A stretch of DNA of 64,000 bases from an uncultured Microscilla sp. (GCF_947493425.1 NZ_CANLRP010000029.1:1-64000), one strand, 5' to 3'. Positions 53,842 through 63,547 are shown, numbered from the stretch's first letter. Notes: generated from the sequence alone by a model not told the origin. A program made the numbers and translations.

Positions 53842-53934
53842 AATTGTAATTTGTTTAAGGTTGCAAGGTTTGAGTTACAAATGGTTGTTTATTGCTATTA
53901 GAGGTTAATCAATGTAAATACAGGTTGTTACTCC

Positions 53935-55245
53935 CTAAAAATTAACCTGATACTGAAGTACCCACATCCCTTTGCTTTCTGTATTTACGGATTCTCCAGC
54001 GTTATTGGTGGTAAATATGGGGCGGTTTTGGTAAACTGCCGACACTTTCGACTTGTGTCCGCTTATCAACCAGTTGGCGCCCAACTCCCACATTATTACT
54101 GCATCTTTAAAGGCGTCATAGTTAGAGTATTGTAATACACCAAATGGCTGGAGGGTGCCATACTTGCCCAACAAGTCTTTGGCAAACAAGTACCCTACTT
54201 GTGAATACACCGTATTGCCCGAACCTATCATAGGAAAACCATTGCCCGAGCCATTGATAGAGGTGTTGGTTCCGGTGGCGGGGTTCATAACGCCTACATT
54301 GCGGAAATAGTTGAAGCCCATATCAGTACTAAAAAATCCGGCATAAGCCGTGATTGCATTACCTTGTTTGCTCAACGGATAGTCAAAAAATGCATCTACT
54401 GCCCATAGTGTCAGGTCTTGGCGAATGGTATCCGATGCATTATTGGTGAGGCGCCACATAGCGTTGGGTTGATAAATGATGCCTCCACCAATAGTAAATA
54501 CTTTTTTTGTGCCCAAATAGCTTCCAGTATTATAAGGGGTACGATTAGACTCATGTTCCATCAATTGGTACTTTACATACGCCTGGCTTTGTACCTGGGG
54601 TGGGTCGGCGCTAAAGTTGGTAGCAGTAGTGGGAGCATCATACACTGCCAATGGCTTACTCAGGGCTACCCGATAGTCTATTTTGCCTATTTGCCCCTTG
54701 GCATAAATGCTTAGCTTTCGCAAAAACTGGTCGGTTTGATCAGCCGTAGATTGCTGGAAAAGGGGCGTATCCAGTGCTAGTAAGCTACCAATGCTGGGCG
54801 AGGCATACCGGGCAAAACCGTTCCAGGCAGTAAGCCCCATACCCAAGTGAAACGCCCGGTTTGTGTGGTATTCCATGAGGGCATCATGAAAAAACGCCCC
54901 TGATTTACGAGGGCCTTGGTAGCTAAAGTTGTTTTGCCCAAACTGGGTGTAAAAAAACACCTGATCAGTTATTTGTCCAAACAATTGTAAACGGGTTCGA
55001 CGCAAGCCAATGTCAAACGTGTTGGGTTCGGTAATGCCACTGGTGGTGCCAGGGTTGTTTTCGTTGTAACGTACCCATACCTGGTTCAAAAAAGTAAGCC
55101 TGACATAGTGTGAGCCATCCTTATTTAAACGAAACTTAATTTTGCCATCGTCCAGCAATGGGTTTTGGGCAAAGGCAATCCCGGAAAGCTGTAACATTAG
55201 AAAAAACAAAAAAGTGGTGTAGTAACCTTTTTTTGATCGAGTCAT
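53935..55245 (-). CDS. Porin-like outer-membrane beta-barrel protein
   Basis: From the ATG at 55245 the protein has 436 residues and starts MTRSKKGYYTTFLFFLMLQ, an acceptable signal peptide ending near IAFAQ. The upstream start at 55326 would place 27 hydrophilic residues before it and is rejected. The body alternates amphipathic strands with aromatic girdles (VRLTFLNQVWVRYNEN, FYTQFGQNNFSYQGP, AVYQNRPIFTT) and ends in VLQYQVNF, a typical C-terminal barrel Phe. It resembles OprO/P-type porins of Bacteroidota; substrate unknown. Confidence 0.85.
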   Translation of the reverse strand: MTRSKKGYYTTFLFFLMLQLSGIAFAQNPLLDDGKIKFRLNKDGSHYVRLTFLNQVWVRYNENNPGTTSGITEPNTFDIGLRRTRLQLFGQITDQVFFYTQFGQNNFSYQGPRKSGAFFHDALMEYHTNRAFHLGMGLTAWNGFARYASPSIGSLLALDTPLFQQSTADQTDQFLRKLSIYAKGQIGKIDYRVALSKPLAVYDAPTTATNFSADPPQVQSQAYVKYQLMEHESNRTPYNTGSYLGTKKVFTIGGGIIYQPNAMWRLTNNASDTIRQDLTLWAVDAFFDYPLSKQGNAITAYAGFFSTDMGFNYFRNVGVMNPATGTNTSINGSGNGFPMIGSGNTVYSQVGYLFAKDLLGKYGTLQPFGVLQYSNYDAFKDAVIMWELGANWLISGHKSKVSAVYQNRPIFTTNNAGESVNTESKGMWVLQYQVNF

Positions 55246-55504
55246 TTCAGTTTTTTTTGATGATTCTACAAAAGCAATTAGAACCCGTAAAGCTATGAAA
55301 CTTAAGCTTGTCTGCAAATTTATCATCTGGCTTGTGCCTAAATCTGTGTTTAAGTCTTACATTCAGTACTTTACATTAGATGAATAGCCTTAAGGCTGGC
55401 ATGTTACAGATGCTTTTTTTACTTGGGGTTATCATTTAAAAAAGTGCTTAAGTATTGAAGCTTTGCTTTTCATTTTAGGGGCAAATTTTTAACTTTCCGA
55501 ATAC

Positions 55505-55726
55505 TTAGTAACGTGTTCGCCCCGTAAACGGGATTTCGGGCGTAGCCCTCAACAATAACCCCGATAAGAAACCGGGACTTTGAAGCTGTCCGGTTTAGAA
55601 TAAATCCGCTTTACTGCCTTTCGTTATTTTTATTGCCCGTAGCGCTGCTACGAGCGCAAAAAATGCCTCAGTCAGTCGTGCGTATTTACCCTAAAAAACA
55701 GAAACTTATTTTGAACACGTTACTAA
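55505..55726. repeat. Intergenic TIR element, 222 bp (copy B)
   Basis: A 14-bp perfect terminal inverted repeat (TTAGTAACGTGTTC at 55505-55518, its complement at 55713-55726) bounds a region with CCCGT/ACGGG, GGGC/GCCC and GTAGC/GCTAC hairpins. It shares CTGTCCGGTTTAGAATAAAT and AAAAAATGCCxCAGTCAG with the copy at 26569-26796. The right end lies only 16 bases before the next start codon, so it forms most of that gene's leader. Confidence 0.8.
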
Positions 55727-55742
55727 CTAAAGCGAATCCTTT

Positions 55743-56990
55743 ATGAGAAAAACTTTTACTTTACTATCACTTGTTGTGTGGATGTGTAGTTTGGCAAGTT
55801 GTGGCTCAAGCACAAAAAAAGGCAATACCGAAGATACCACTACTATCATCACATCGGTAGAAAATGAACGTACACCCCAAAAGCCCAAAACAGACCCAAG
55901 GGTATACAACGATTTGGCGCGTTATATAGCAGGGTTAAAGGGCAAACCAGGCAGCAAGTACGCTCAATATGAAAAAGATAAAGCCTGGGACAATTATGCT
56001 AAATATACCACCGCCTTATGGAAAAAGGTGACAGACGAAAAACTGCCTGTAATGATAGATTGGCAGAAACAAGAATTGCGAAAAGCCAATAAAAACGGAG
56101 GCACTTTGCTTTACCCTTTTAGCGGCGCCGATTTTTTGCACGCGTGGGTGTTTTTTCCAAAAGCCGAAAAAACTGTCATGATGGGTTTAGAGCCAATTGG
56201 GTCGTTGCCCCAAGGCGAGCAAATAGCGAAAGAAAAACCTCAAAACTATTTCAACAACCTGGCTGCTTCGTTGAGTAGCGTATTAAATTTTAGTTTTTTT
56301 AAGACCAAAGAAATGGCGTATGTGTTTAGTGGCAAAGCCGACAAACGCCTTGATGGAACCTTGCCCACTATTTTATTTTTTATGGCACGCACCCATCACA
56401 AAATACTGGACTATGAAAAAGTAGCCCTGAGTAAAAATGGTCACATTATCAGCGCCAGCGAAGTAAAAGCCTCCAACCCTGATCAGGACACTACTGTTTA
56501 TGGCAACAAACTGGTATACCAGGCAAAAGACGATAACACCAAGCGCACACTGTATTACTTTAGTGCCAACCTTGCCGACAAAGACTATGATGGAATGCCA
56601 GGTTTGAGCCAACGCGAAGATTTAATGAATTTTTTGAACGGGCTAAGCATCAATGCTACTTTTCTCAAATCTGCTTCTTATCTGATGTACAAACCCTACT
56701 TCAGCATCATTCGACGCACTATTTTACGCAAAACAAGTTACTTGCTTCAAGACGATTCGGGCATCCCGGCCAAGTATATGATAGAAGACAACAAGTGGGC
56801 ACTTACTTTTTATGGCAAATACATAGGCCCTATAGCTTTGTTTGCCAACTATACCCAACCTGAGCTAAAGTCTGCCTATGAACCCCTGAGTGGCGAAAAA
56901 GTGCGTCCGTTGCCTTTTGGTATTGGCTACCAATACAAAAAGGGCACTTCAAACCTGATGCTTGCCAGAGAGAAATCATTGTTTGAATAA
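55743..56990 (+). CDS. Lipoprotein of unknown function
   Basis: The 415-residue protein has a lipobox SLASC (Cys about residue 20), followed by a Ser/Thr-rich linker. The large globular domain contains YPFSGADFLHAWVFFP, MMGLEPIGSLPQGEQ and LASSLSSVLNFSFF-like segments. The pattern PFSGxDFLxA...GLEPIG recurs in my memory of uncharacterised Bacteroidota lipoproteins, but I cannot give a function. The start lies 16 bases after a TIR element. It is probably a periplasm- or surface-facing outer-membrane lipoprotein. Confidence 0.75.
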   Translation: MRKTFTLLSLVVWMCSLASCGSSTKKGNTEDTTTIITSVENERTPQKPKTDPRVYNDLARYIAGLKGKPGSKYAQYEKDKAWDNYAKYTTALWKKVTDEKLPVMIDWQKQELRKANKNGGTLLYPFSGADFLHAWVFFPKAEKTVMMGLEPIGSLPQGEQIAKEKPQNYFNNLAASLSSVLNFSFFKTKEMAYVFSGKADKRLDGTLPTILFFMARTHHKILDYEKVALSKNGHIISASEVKASNPDQDTTVYGNKLVYQAKDDNTKRTLYYFSANLADKDYDGMPGLSQREDLMNFLNGLSINATFLKSASYLMYKPYFSIIRRTILRKTSYLLQDDSGIPAKYMIEDNKWALTFYGKYIGPIALFANYTQPELKSAYEPLSGEKVRPLPFGIGYQYKKGTSNLMLAREKSLFE

Positions 56991-57033
56991 GTGATCTGGA
57001 AAAAATAAGATGTGCCAATTTATGAAAATATAT

Positions 57034-57100
57034 TGTTCTCAGACGATTCAAAAAAAACGGTGCATAGCCAAAGCTATGAGGCTTTTTTTTTGAGAAGAAT
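57034..57100. terminator. A-run/hairpin/T-run structure, related to element C core
   Basis: TTGTTCTCAGACGATTCAAAAAA matches the core of copy C (TTGTT...AGACG...CAAAAAA). A CATAGC/GCTATG hairpin and nine Ts follow. It can act as terminator for the lipoprotein gene and may be a trimmed member of the TIR family. Confidence 0.5.
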
Positions 57101-57264
57101 GAGGGCAATAGATACACTTTAATGGCTCAAATTATTTATGAAAGATCACTAAAGATATTTTTTCATCACAACCATTAAACTTTTACTGTATTTACACGTC
57201 TGAGTGCATTAGCTTGTCTAAACAGGTTGATTACATAAGACTTATTATGAATGCATCAAAAATT

Positions 57265-59124
57265 ATGAGCAAAACTATCCTACAAGTACTGGCGTGGCTG
57301 TTGTTGGCTACCTCAGTTGGGCTGGCACAGCAAAAGATAGACTCAGTGGTAAAGTTGGACTCTTTGACCAAAACTAAAGAAGACTCCCTGATTCAAAACA
57401 AAAAAGCGAAAGCCGACTCGGTAAAAAAGCGAATGGAGGTAGAAATTGATTCGCTTAAGCAAGTGGCCGACTCATTGAGTAAGGCAAGTATTAGTTCGGG
57501 CAACAAAGAGGAACGTAAGCGGCTAAGCGCAAAGTCGGATTCGATCAAGGCGCTTGCCGATACGCTTACCAAAGAAGCAGACTTGACTTACCTTAAGGCA
57601 AGTGCCCGCCCGGTGGTACTCGACAAAGATACCTTGTTTTATGTATACGAAAACCTAGGACCTTACTCTGCCGAAGACAGGGCAAGTAGTGCCGAAGCGC
57701 GCCTACGCGAATTGGTGGCAAGGTTTAATTATAATCCTGATTCGCTCAGGGTGGGTAAAAGCCAAACCACCTGGAACATTGTCTATGGCAGCAAGGTATT
57801 GTTTAGTGTGTTGGCCAACGAAGCCAAACTACAAGGGCTGAGTCAGCAGCAAGTAGCCGAGAACTATCTCAAGATTATCAAACCAAAAATCATTGTTTTT
57901 AGAAAAAAAAGTGTGGTACGCAAGTGGATTGCTGAAATAGGTTGGGTAATATTGATCCTGGTCATTGTGTACGTCTTGTATCGTGCAATGAATGTGTTTT
58001 TTAAGTATGCCCTCAAGAAAACGTATGATGCTAGAGAAAAATACTTCAATGGAATTACGATCAAAAACTATGAAGTACTTGCCCCTCACCGACAATTACA
58101 GCTGGCGTTTTTGGTAATAAAAACGATACGTTTGGTTACACTACTCATTGTGTTGTACCTGACCTTGCCCCTTATTTTTAGCATTTTTCCGGCTACCAAA
58201 GGCATTGCCAGTACCTTGCTGAGCTATATACTCGATCCATTGCGTCGGGCGGTTACCAGTATTATCAACTACATCCCTCACTTGTTCGAGATTATTGTCA
58301 TTGTAATAGGTACCCGTTATTTGCTCAAAGCAATGCATTACTTTGCCAATGAGGTAGCCGAAGGTAAGTTGGTCATCAATGGTTTTTATGCCGATTGGGC
58401 GGCTCCTACTTACAACATTGTGCGGGTAATTGTATACGGGTTTATGTTTGTGTTGGTGTTTCCTCATTTGCCAGGTTCCGACTCGCCTATTTTCAAGGGA
58501 GTATCGGTGTTTTTTGGGGTCTTGTTTTCGTTGGGTTCATCTTCAGCCATCTCAAATATTGTGGCGGGGTTGGTGATTACCTACATGCGTCCTTTCCAAA
58601 AACATGATCGAGTAAAAATAGGAGATGTAATGGGCGATGTGATAGAAAAAAGCTTGTTGGTGACCCGTATTAAAACCGTGAAAAACGAAGAGATTACCAT
58701 TCCTAACTCTAGTATTCTCAATGGGCACACCATCAACTTTACTTCGTCTAAACAATACCTCATTCATTCTACCATTACCATTGGGTATGACGTACCCTGG
58801 AGACAAGTACACGCGTTGTTGATAGATGCAGCGGATAATACCAAATACATTTTGCAAAATCCGCCGCCCTTTGTGTTGCAAACCAGCCTCGACGATTTTT
58901 ATGTGAGCTATGAAGTCAATGCTTATATAGGTGATACAACCAAAATACAAGAAGCACATTCGGCCATACATCAACACATTCAGGACAAGTTTAACGAAGC
59001 AGGCGTAGAGATACTGTCGCCACATTACCGCGCTGTGCGCGATGGCGGGCAACAAACCAACCCTGCCGAATATTTGCCCAAAGATTACCAATCGCCTCCT
59101 ATTAAGGTGAAAAGAGTTGATTAG
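57265..59124 (+). CDS. Large MscS-family mechanosensitive channel with periplasmic coiled-coil extension
   Basis: From the ATG at 57265 the protein has 619 residues and opens with a signal peptide (MSKTILQVLAWLLLATSVGLAQ). Starts at 57214 (TTG) and 57247 (ATG) would put extra residues before it. A periplasmic region rich in Lys, Ser and Asp (about 25-110, e.g. KEDSLIQNKKAKADSVKKR) is predicted coiled coil. Several membrane helices precede the MscS core with SSSAISNIVAGLVITYMRPF and the beta domain HDRVKIGDVMGDVIEKS. IPNSSILNGHTINFTS is the usual MscS motif. It is probably a gated solute channel with a periplasmic sensing extension. Confidence 0.92.
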   Translation: MSKTILQVLAWLLLATSVGLAQQKIDSVVKLDSLTKTKEDSLIQNKKAKADSVKKRMEVEIDSLKQVADSLSKASISSGNKEERKRLSAKSDSIKALADTLTKEADLTYLKASARPVVLDKDTLFYVYENLGPYSAEDRASSAEARLRELVARFNYNPDSLRVGKSQTTWNIVYGSKVLFSVLANEAKLQGLSQQQVAENYLKIIKPKIIVFRKKSVVRKWIAEIGWVILILVIVYVLYRAMNVFFKYALKKTYDAREKYFNGITIKNYEVLAPHRQLQLAFLVIKTIRLVTLLIVLYLTLPLIFSIFPATKGIASTLLSYILDPLRRAVTSIINYIPHLFEIIVIVIGTRYLLKAMHYFANEVAEGKLVINGFYADWAAPTYNIVRVIVYGFMFVLVFPHLPGSDSPIFKGVSVFFGVLFSLGSSSAISNIVAGLVITYMRPFQKHDRVKIGDVMGDVIEKSLLVTRIKTVKNEEITIPNSSILNGHTINFTSSKQYLIHSTITIGYDVPWRQVHALLIDAADNTKYILQNPPPFVLQTSLDDFYVSYEVNAYIGDTTKIQEAHSAIHQHIQDKFNEAGVEILSPHYRAVRDGGQQTNPAEYLPKDYQSPPIKVKRVD

Positions 59125-59145
59125 GTCTGTTTATGAAACACAGAG

Positions 59146-59174
59146 TAGGCACAAACACTTTTCGCTTGTGCCTA
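59146..59174. terminator. Hairpin after MscS gene
   Basis: TAGGCACAA pairs with TTGTGCCTA. No strong T-run follows. A second hairpin (GACACAA/TTGTGTC, 59265-59288) lies nearer to the end of the minus-strand gene. Confidence 0.5.
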
Positions 59175-59299
59175 TCATTACAGAAGCATGTTGCTTCCTG
59201 TTTTTGCAAAACAAATGTGTCTATTATATCACTAGTAAAAATATTATAAAGTTGAAACTACATGGACACAAGCCTAGAGGTTTGTGTCAAAGGTAAAGA

Positions 59300-61444
59300 T
59301 TAGAATAATTTGAGTTGTCTGCCATGTTTTTTGTCGATGCGATCAAGAAGTATTTGCTTTACTTTTAAAAACTCATTCTTTATAGAGGATTTAAGTATAT
59401 GGTTTTCTTTTTTACTTAAAATTTTCTCTTGAGAAAGAACTATATCTGTAACTTTAAATTCAAACTCTGATTTATTTGCTTCTTTCTTTTTCAAGTCAGG
59501 AAAGCCATACTGTATATCAAATTCTCCTTCTAAATTGTTTATCTTAAAATGAAATTTAGCGTGAATCTCTGTAAAAATTAGAGGTTCATGATATTTTTCA
59601 TTTTTTATGTAATTAATATCTTGTAGGCTATGTCCACTAAAAAGTGAGTGCTCTACTTTATTTTTTAAATCTTTTAAATCTTCTGGTATAATATCTTTAT
59701 TATTTTCGGATATAATGAAGTGAATATTTTCAACATCTTTAAACTCAATTATATCACTTTCTCTATCAGTAATTTCAAAAAAACTAAATAAAAATTTTGC
59801 TCTGCTTTTATTTTCAAATTCACTTGCAAGAGCTTTTTCTAAAGCAAAATCGTGTTTTAATACCCCTATTTTTTGTAGGTATTGCTCTAAATATAAAATA
59901 ACTTCATTTCCAATTTTTTTATTTTCTGTTGAAGTTGCAACGACATCTATTCTTGTATTGTTATTTCCATGATATTCTTGTGCAGGGTTAATAACAATTT
60001 CTGTATGGTTATTAATATTACTATATGCCCAGTCTTTGGTTAACTTTCGGTTTTTTGTGTTAATTCTAAGTATTAGACGTCCATCATCTGTAAGTATGAA
60101 ATTTTTGATAGAGTCAATAGCAATATTAGGAGCAATTTTTTCAATTATATCTTTTATAGGTATAGATATATTGCTATCTATTATGGTTTCTGTTAAATTT
60201 ACCTCTTCATTTGTGATGATATTATTTGATGTTATAATTTCTGAGCTTGCTTTAGCAGAATGCTTAACTCTCAAGTACTCAAACTCATTAGGACTGATAA
60301 ATCCTGTAGTTAAGAATGGAATTAAATCTTGTTTGTTTAAACTCTTATTTACAAATACTCCACGCCTACTAAGAATTTTTTGTAAATCATTTTTGTCAAT
60401 ATGAGAGTGAGTCAATAGTTGGCGTAATGCATCTCCATAAGGCAACATTTTTTCAATGTTAAAGTCCTGTTTACTTTGCTCAGAATCTTCTAAAGAGTTT
60501 ACAACATCAGATAATATTTGAGACTGTTGTAGTTCGAAATCCCTGTAGCTGAGATTAAAACTTGCTATTTCAATCATTCTGTTAAAATTCTTTTCGGTAA
60601 AATCCATTAATACACTATCTTTAATAGATTTATGGTGTTGTTCTCTATAATTAGGGAAGCATAGTACTATTTTATTGCACCACCCTCGTGTGATTTCTTG
60701 TGCTAAACCTATTAATCTTCGACAACTGTCCTCTTCAAAAGCTTCATTTAATGCGAGTAGTAAGACTTTTTTATCATCTTTAATAGTTATTTTATAAGGT
60801 AAAACTCGGGAGTTTAAAAAGTGAGATGGGAGGGTTGAGCCTGCAAGGGCAGAGCGTCCATTGATAGAATCATTTAAGCCTGTATTGGGATAATAATACT
60901 CAACCTGATTTATATTATTGAAATAGGTTTTAATAAAAGTGTTTACCAAAAAGTGGAAGTTCGCTAGTTTATTGTCAACAACTTGTATCTTATCAAAATT
61001 TAACTTTAAGTCTTTATATTTTTCTCCAACAGAGTCAACTATAGAAAAGTTCTCATCTTTATCATGGGCAAGCCAAAAAATTATAATTTGGTGTTGTTGA
61101 TGTAACGATTTATTGCTTTTGGTTATTTGCTGATACTGAGTATCTAAAACGAAACATTCTTGTGCTTTACAAATATCTGATACGTAGTTAATAAACTTTG
61201 TTTTCAGTCCTTGAGAAGAACTAGTGTTTTTTACAGATATATATAGCATTTCATTTGTATCAGCAATGAGATGGTTTGTCTGAAATGTAAAAAAATCAAT
61301 TCCATGTTTACCTGCCTTGTGTTTTTTCTTGTTTTTACATTTGAAGGGGATATTTTCTACTCCATTCCAACCATAAATTTCTAAAAATTTTCGATTTGCT
61401 ATTTTTTCACCATATTCGCCAATTGTTTTAGATTTTTCGCCCAT
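59300..61444 (-). CDS. Putative defence protein: PD-(D/E)XK-like N-terminus plus SAP-like segment
   Basis: The 714-residue protein has no signal peptide. Its N-terminus (SKTIGEYGEKIANRKFLE with Glu13, then KHGIDFF with Asp50 and YISVKNT with Lys72) resembles a restriction-endonuclease fold, although the acidic residue of the (D/E)xK pair is Ser70. Residues about 340-395 contain IDKNDLQKILSRRGVFV and FISPNEFEYLR, resembling a SAP-like DNA-binding segment. From memory these two parts recall the GapS4a and GapS4b components of the GAPS4 anti-phage system, here in one chain. That is unverified. The gene is clearly more AT-rich than its neighbours, which suggests horizontal acquisition. It is a single gene with no obvious toxin partner. 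Confidence 0.7.
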   Translation of the reverse strand: MGEKSKTIGEYGEKIANRKFLEIYGWNGVENIPFKCKNKKKHKAGKHGIDFFTFQTNHLIADTNEMLYISVKNTSSSQGLKTKFINYVSDICKAQECFVLDTQYQQITKSNKSLHQQHQIIIFWLAHDKDENFSIVDSVGEKYKDLKLNFDKIQVVDNKLANFHFLVNTFIKTYFNNINQVEYYYPNTGLNDSINGRSALAGSTLPSHFLNSRVLPYKITIKDDKKVLLLALNEAFEEDSCRRLIGLAQEITRGWCNKIVLCFPNYREQHHKSIKDSVLMDFTEKNFNRMIEIASFNLSYRDFELQQSQILSDVVNSLEDSEQSKQDFNIEKMLPYGDALRQLLTHSHIDKNDLQKILSRRGVFVNKSLNKQDLIPFLTTGFISPNEFEYLRVKHSAKASSEIITSNNIITNEEVNLTETIIDSNISIPIKDIIEKIAPNIAIDSIKNFILTDDGRLILRINTKNRKLTKDWAYSNINNHTEIVINPAQEYHGNNNTRIDVVATSTENKKIGNEVILYLEQYLQKIGVLKHDFALEKALASEFENKSRAKFLFSFFEITDRESDIIEFKDVENIHFIISENNKDIIPEDLKDLKNKVEHSLFSGHSLQDINYIKNEKYHEPLIFTEIHAKFHFKINNLEGEFDIQYGFPDLKKKEANKSEFEFKVTDIVLSQEKILSKKENHILKSSIKNEFLKVKQILLDRIDKKHGRQLKLF

Positions 61445-61559
61445 TGTATTGTGTAGTTTTATTATTCAATATTTATAGACATCATTTTATATGATAAAAT
61501 GCTTAAAAAGTCGGAAAATGACAAACTTGATGTCATATTTTACCTGTTAATATTCTTTT

Positions 61560-62813
61560 ATGAAGGCAATACATTTCTTTTATAGCACTATTTTATTCTA
61601 CTGGGTTTTTGCAGGGACGCCAACCCAAGCCCAAACTCCCCCCAACCTAATAGAGCAACTCCTGAAAGCCCGCCCTTATTGGTTTGGCAAAGTATTGAAA
61701 AATCCGGCAAAGTATGAAGTACAAATTTTGTATACCCAGATTAACCGTGACAAAAAAAACAAGCCCATTTACCAGGATTTTAGCTATAGGCTAAAGCCCG
61801 AAGCATACTTTAATCCGGCAAGTGTAGTAAAACTTCCCTTGTCGTTGCTTGCCCTGGAGAAAATGCATCAAACCAATTTACTGGGGGTAGACAAATTTAC
61901 CCGAATGGGCACCAAAGCCAGTTATAAATGCCAGAAAAACGTGCCTGGAAACCTACCCAACGATCAAAACTACCCTTGCCTGGCGCGTTATGTAGAACAA
62001 ATGATGTTGGTAAGTGACAACGATGCTTATAGTAGGGTGTTTGAATATTTGGGCTCGCAATATATCCAACAACGCCTTGCCCAACGCGGTTACCCTGACA
62101 TGCGCATTGTGCGGAGGTTTGACGATGAGTGCGACAGTGTAACCAACCGCCACACCAATGCTGTGATTTTTTATAATGACCAACTCGAACCCATTCATTA
62201 CCAGCCTGCCCGCTACGATCCCTCCCCGTTTAGGTTTCCTTGGGGTACGCTCAAAAAGGGGAGGGGTTACTTAAAAAAAGGCTACCTGATACGCCGCCCT
62301 CTGGATGTGACTTATAGTAATTATATTTCGCTCAAAGATGTACATCAACTCATGAAAACAGTCATGTTTCCCGAAGCTGCCCCGCCCCCTTACAGGTTTG
62401 ACCTGCACTGGAAAGATTATCGTTTTTTGCAAAAGCGCTTGGGTAGTTATCCCCGCGAAGGCACCCTTACCCGTTACCGTGCGCCAAAATACTTTGACAC
62501 CCACAAAAAATACTTGTACTATGGACGCAAAAAGGTGAGAGTAAACCCAAATATGCGTATTTTCAATATTGTAGGATGGTGGGCTGGTTATTTGGTAGAT
62601 TCAGCCTATATTGTAGACTTTAAAAATGGGGTGGAGTTTTTTTTGTCAGCGTTGATTTATACCAACGAAAACCAGGTGTTCGATTATAAGTTTGAATATA
62701 CCACCGTGGGTTTTCCGTTTTTAGCCCGCTTGGGGCAAACCATTTATCAGCATGAACTTAAGCGGGCAAAGCCCCGCAAACCTACCCTCAACCAGTTTAA
62801 ATACTGGAAGTAA
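61560..62813 (+). CDS. Class A beta-lactamase-like serine hydrolase (exported)
   Basis: The 417-residue protein has a signal peptide (FYSTILFYWVFAGTPTQAQ). It shows the beta-lactamase/D-Ala-peptidase nucleophile motif PASVVK (Ser88, Lys91) and an SDN motif at about 152 (LVSDNDAYSRV). The KTG-type third motif is not found; in its place is NIVGWWAGYLVD. Together this fits Beta-lactamase2-like serine hydrolases but not necessarily a functional beta-lactamase. A periplasmic transpeptidase, peptidase or esterase role is equally possible. It is the first gene of an apparent operon with two MerR regulators and a membrane protein. Confidence 0.85.
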   Translation: MKAIHFFYSTILFYWVFAGTPTQAQTPPNLIEQLLKARPYWFGKVLKNPAKYEVQILYTQINRDKKNKPIYQDFSYRLKPEAYFNPASVVKLPLSLLALEKMHQTNLLGVDKFTRMGTKASYKCQKNVPGNLPNDQNYPCLARYVEQMMLVSDNDAYSRVFEYLGSQYIQQRLAQRGYPDMRIVRRFDDECDSVTNRHTNAVIFYNDQLEPIHYQPARYDPSPFRFPWGTLKKGRGYLKKGYLIRRPLDVTYSNYISLKDVHQLMKTVMFPEAAPPPYRFDLHWKDYRFLQKRLGSYPREGTLTRYRAPKYFDTHKKYLYYGRKKVRVNPNMRIFNIVGWWAGYLVDSAYIVDFKNGVEFFLSALIYTNENQVFDYKFEYTTVGFPFLARLGQTIYQHELKRAKPRKPTLNQFKYWK

Positions 62814-62839
62814 GTATCTATAAATTTATTGTGTAGTGT

Positions 62840-63193
62840 ATGGATCAATCTAATGAGATTAAGAAACAGTTTTTTAGTATTTCTGAGGTAGCCAAAATGT
62901 TTGGGGTCAATGCTTCACTCATCAGATTTTGGGAATCAGAGTTTAACATTCTAAAACCCCAAAAAAACGCTAAAGGCGAAAGGCGTTTTGTGCAAAAAGA
63001 CATAGAAGACCTCAAACTGATTTATTATCTGGTAAAAACCAAAGGATTTACTCTTGAAGGAGCCAAAGAGAGCATTCGCCAAAAGGCAGATGTAGCGGAG
63101 TTTCGTCAAAAAATGCAAGCACTGGAAAGCTTGCAAGAGATCAAGGTTTTTTTAGTAAACCTGAGAGATAGCCTCACCGATCAACCAATGTAA
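62840..63193 (+). CDS. MerR-family transcriptional regulator (small, N-terminal)
   Basis: The 117-residue protein has the MerR winged helix-turn-helix (FFSISEVAKMFGVNASLIRFWESEF) followed by the wing GERRFVQKDIEDLKLIYYL and a coiled-coil helix. No C-terminal effector domain is present. It lies 26 bases after the hydrolase gene and 23 bases before a second MerR gene, so it is part of one operon. Confidence 0.93.
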   Translation: MDQSNEIKKQFFSISEVAKMFGVNASLIRFWESEFNILKPQKNAKGERRFVQKDIEDLKLIYYLVKTKGFTLEGAKESIRQKADVAEFRQKMQALESLQEIKVFLVNLRDSLTDQPM

Positions 63194-63216
63194 TCGCCAA
63201 ACCTAGCCATTCATCA

Positions 63217-63546
63217 ATGATTCCGAAAGTTCCCAAAATAGAAGACCGAACGTATACTTTGAACGAAGTAGCTCAACTAATGGAAGTAAGCGATTACCTT
63301 GTGCGCTTTTGGTTGCTAGAGTGTAACCTTAAGGTGCAAGACACGGGCTACAAAACCTTTACTGGTCACGAAGTAACCTATTTGATGCAGATAAATAGGT
63401 TTAGTAAAGAAAATGGGGTAACGTTTGCGGTGGCAAAAAATGCTATAGACCGAGAAGTAGACCTGATTCAACAAAAAATGAGAGCGACCGAAAAACTTAA
63501 AAACATTAAACAGTTTTTTGAAGCTTTGCGCAACAACCTGAACTAA
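63217..63546 (+). CDS. MerR-family-like small DNA-binding protein
   Basis: The 109-residue protein is a second winged-helix MerR-type regulator (TYTLNEVAQLMEVSDYLVRFW, then TFTGHEVTYLMQINRF). It resembles the preceding one but the wing segment is shorter and less basic (no GERR). It may act as a partner or a degenerate paralogue. The next gene starts one base after its stop codon. Confidence 0.88.
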   Translation: MIPKVPKIEDRTYTLNEVAQLMEVSDYLVRFWLLECNLKVQDTGYKTFTGHEVTYLMQINRFSKENGVTFAVAKNAIDREVDLIQQKMRATEKLKNIKQFFEALRNNLN

Positions 63547-63547
63547 G

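Noticed and set aside
61560-62813. The hydrolase as an antibiotic-resistance beta-lactamase
   Set aside because: The KTG motif is not visible and the context is a regulatory operon, so resistance cannot be claimed.
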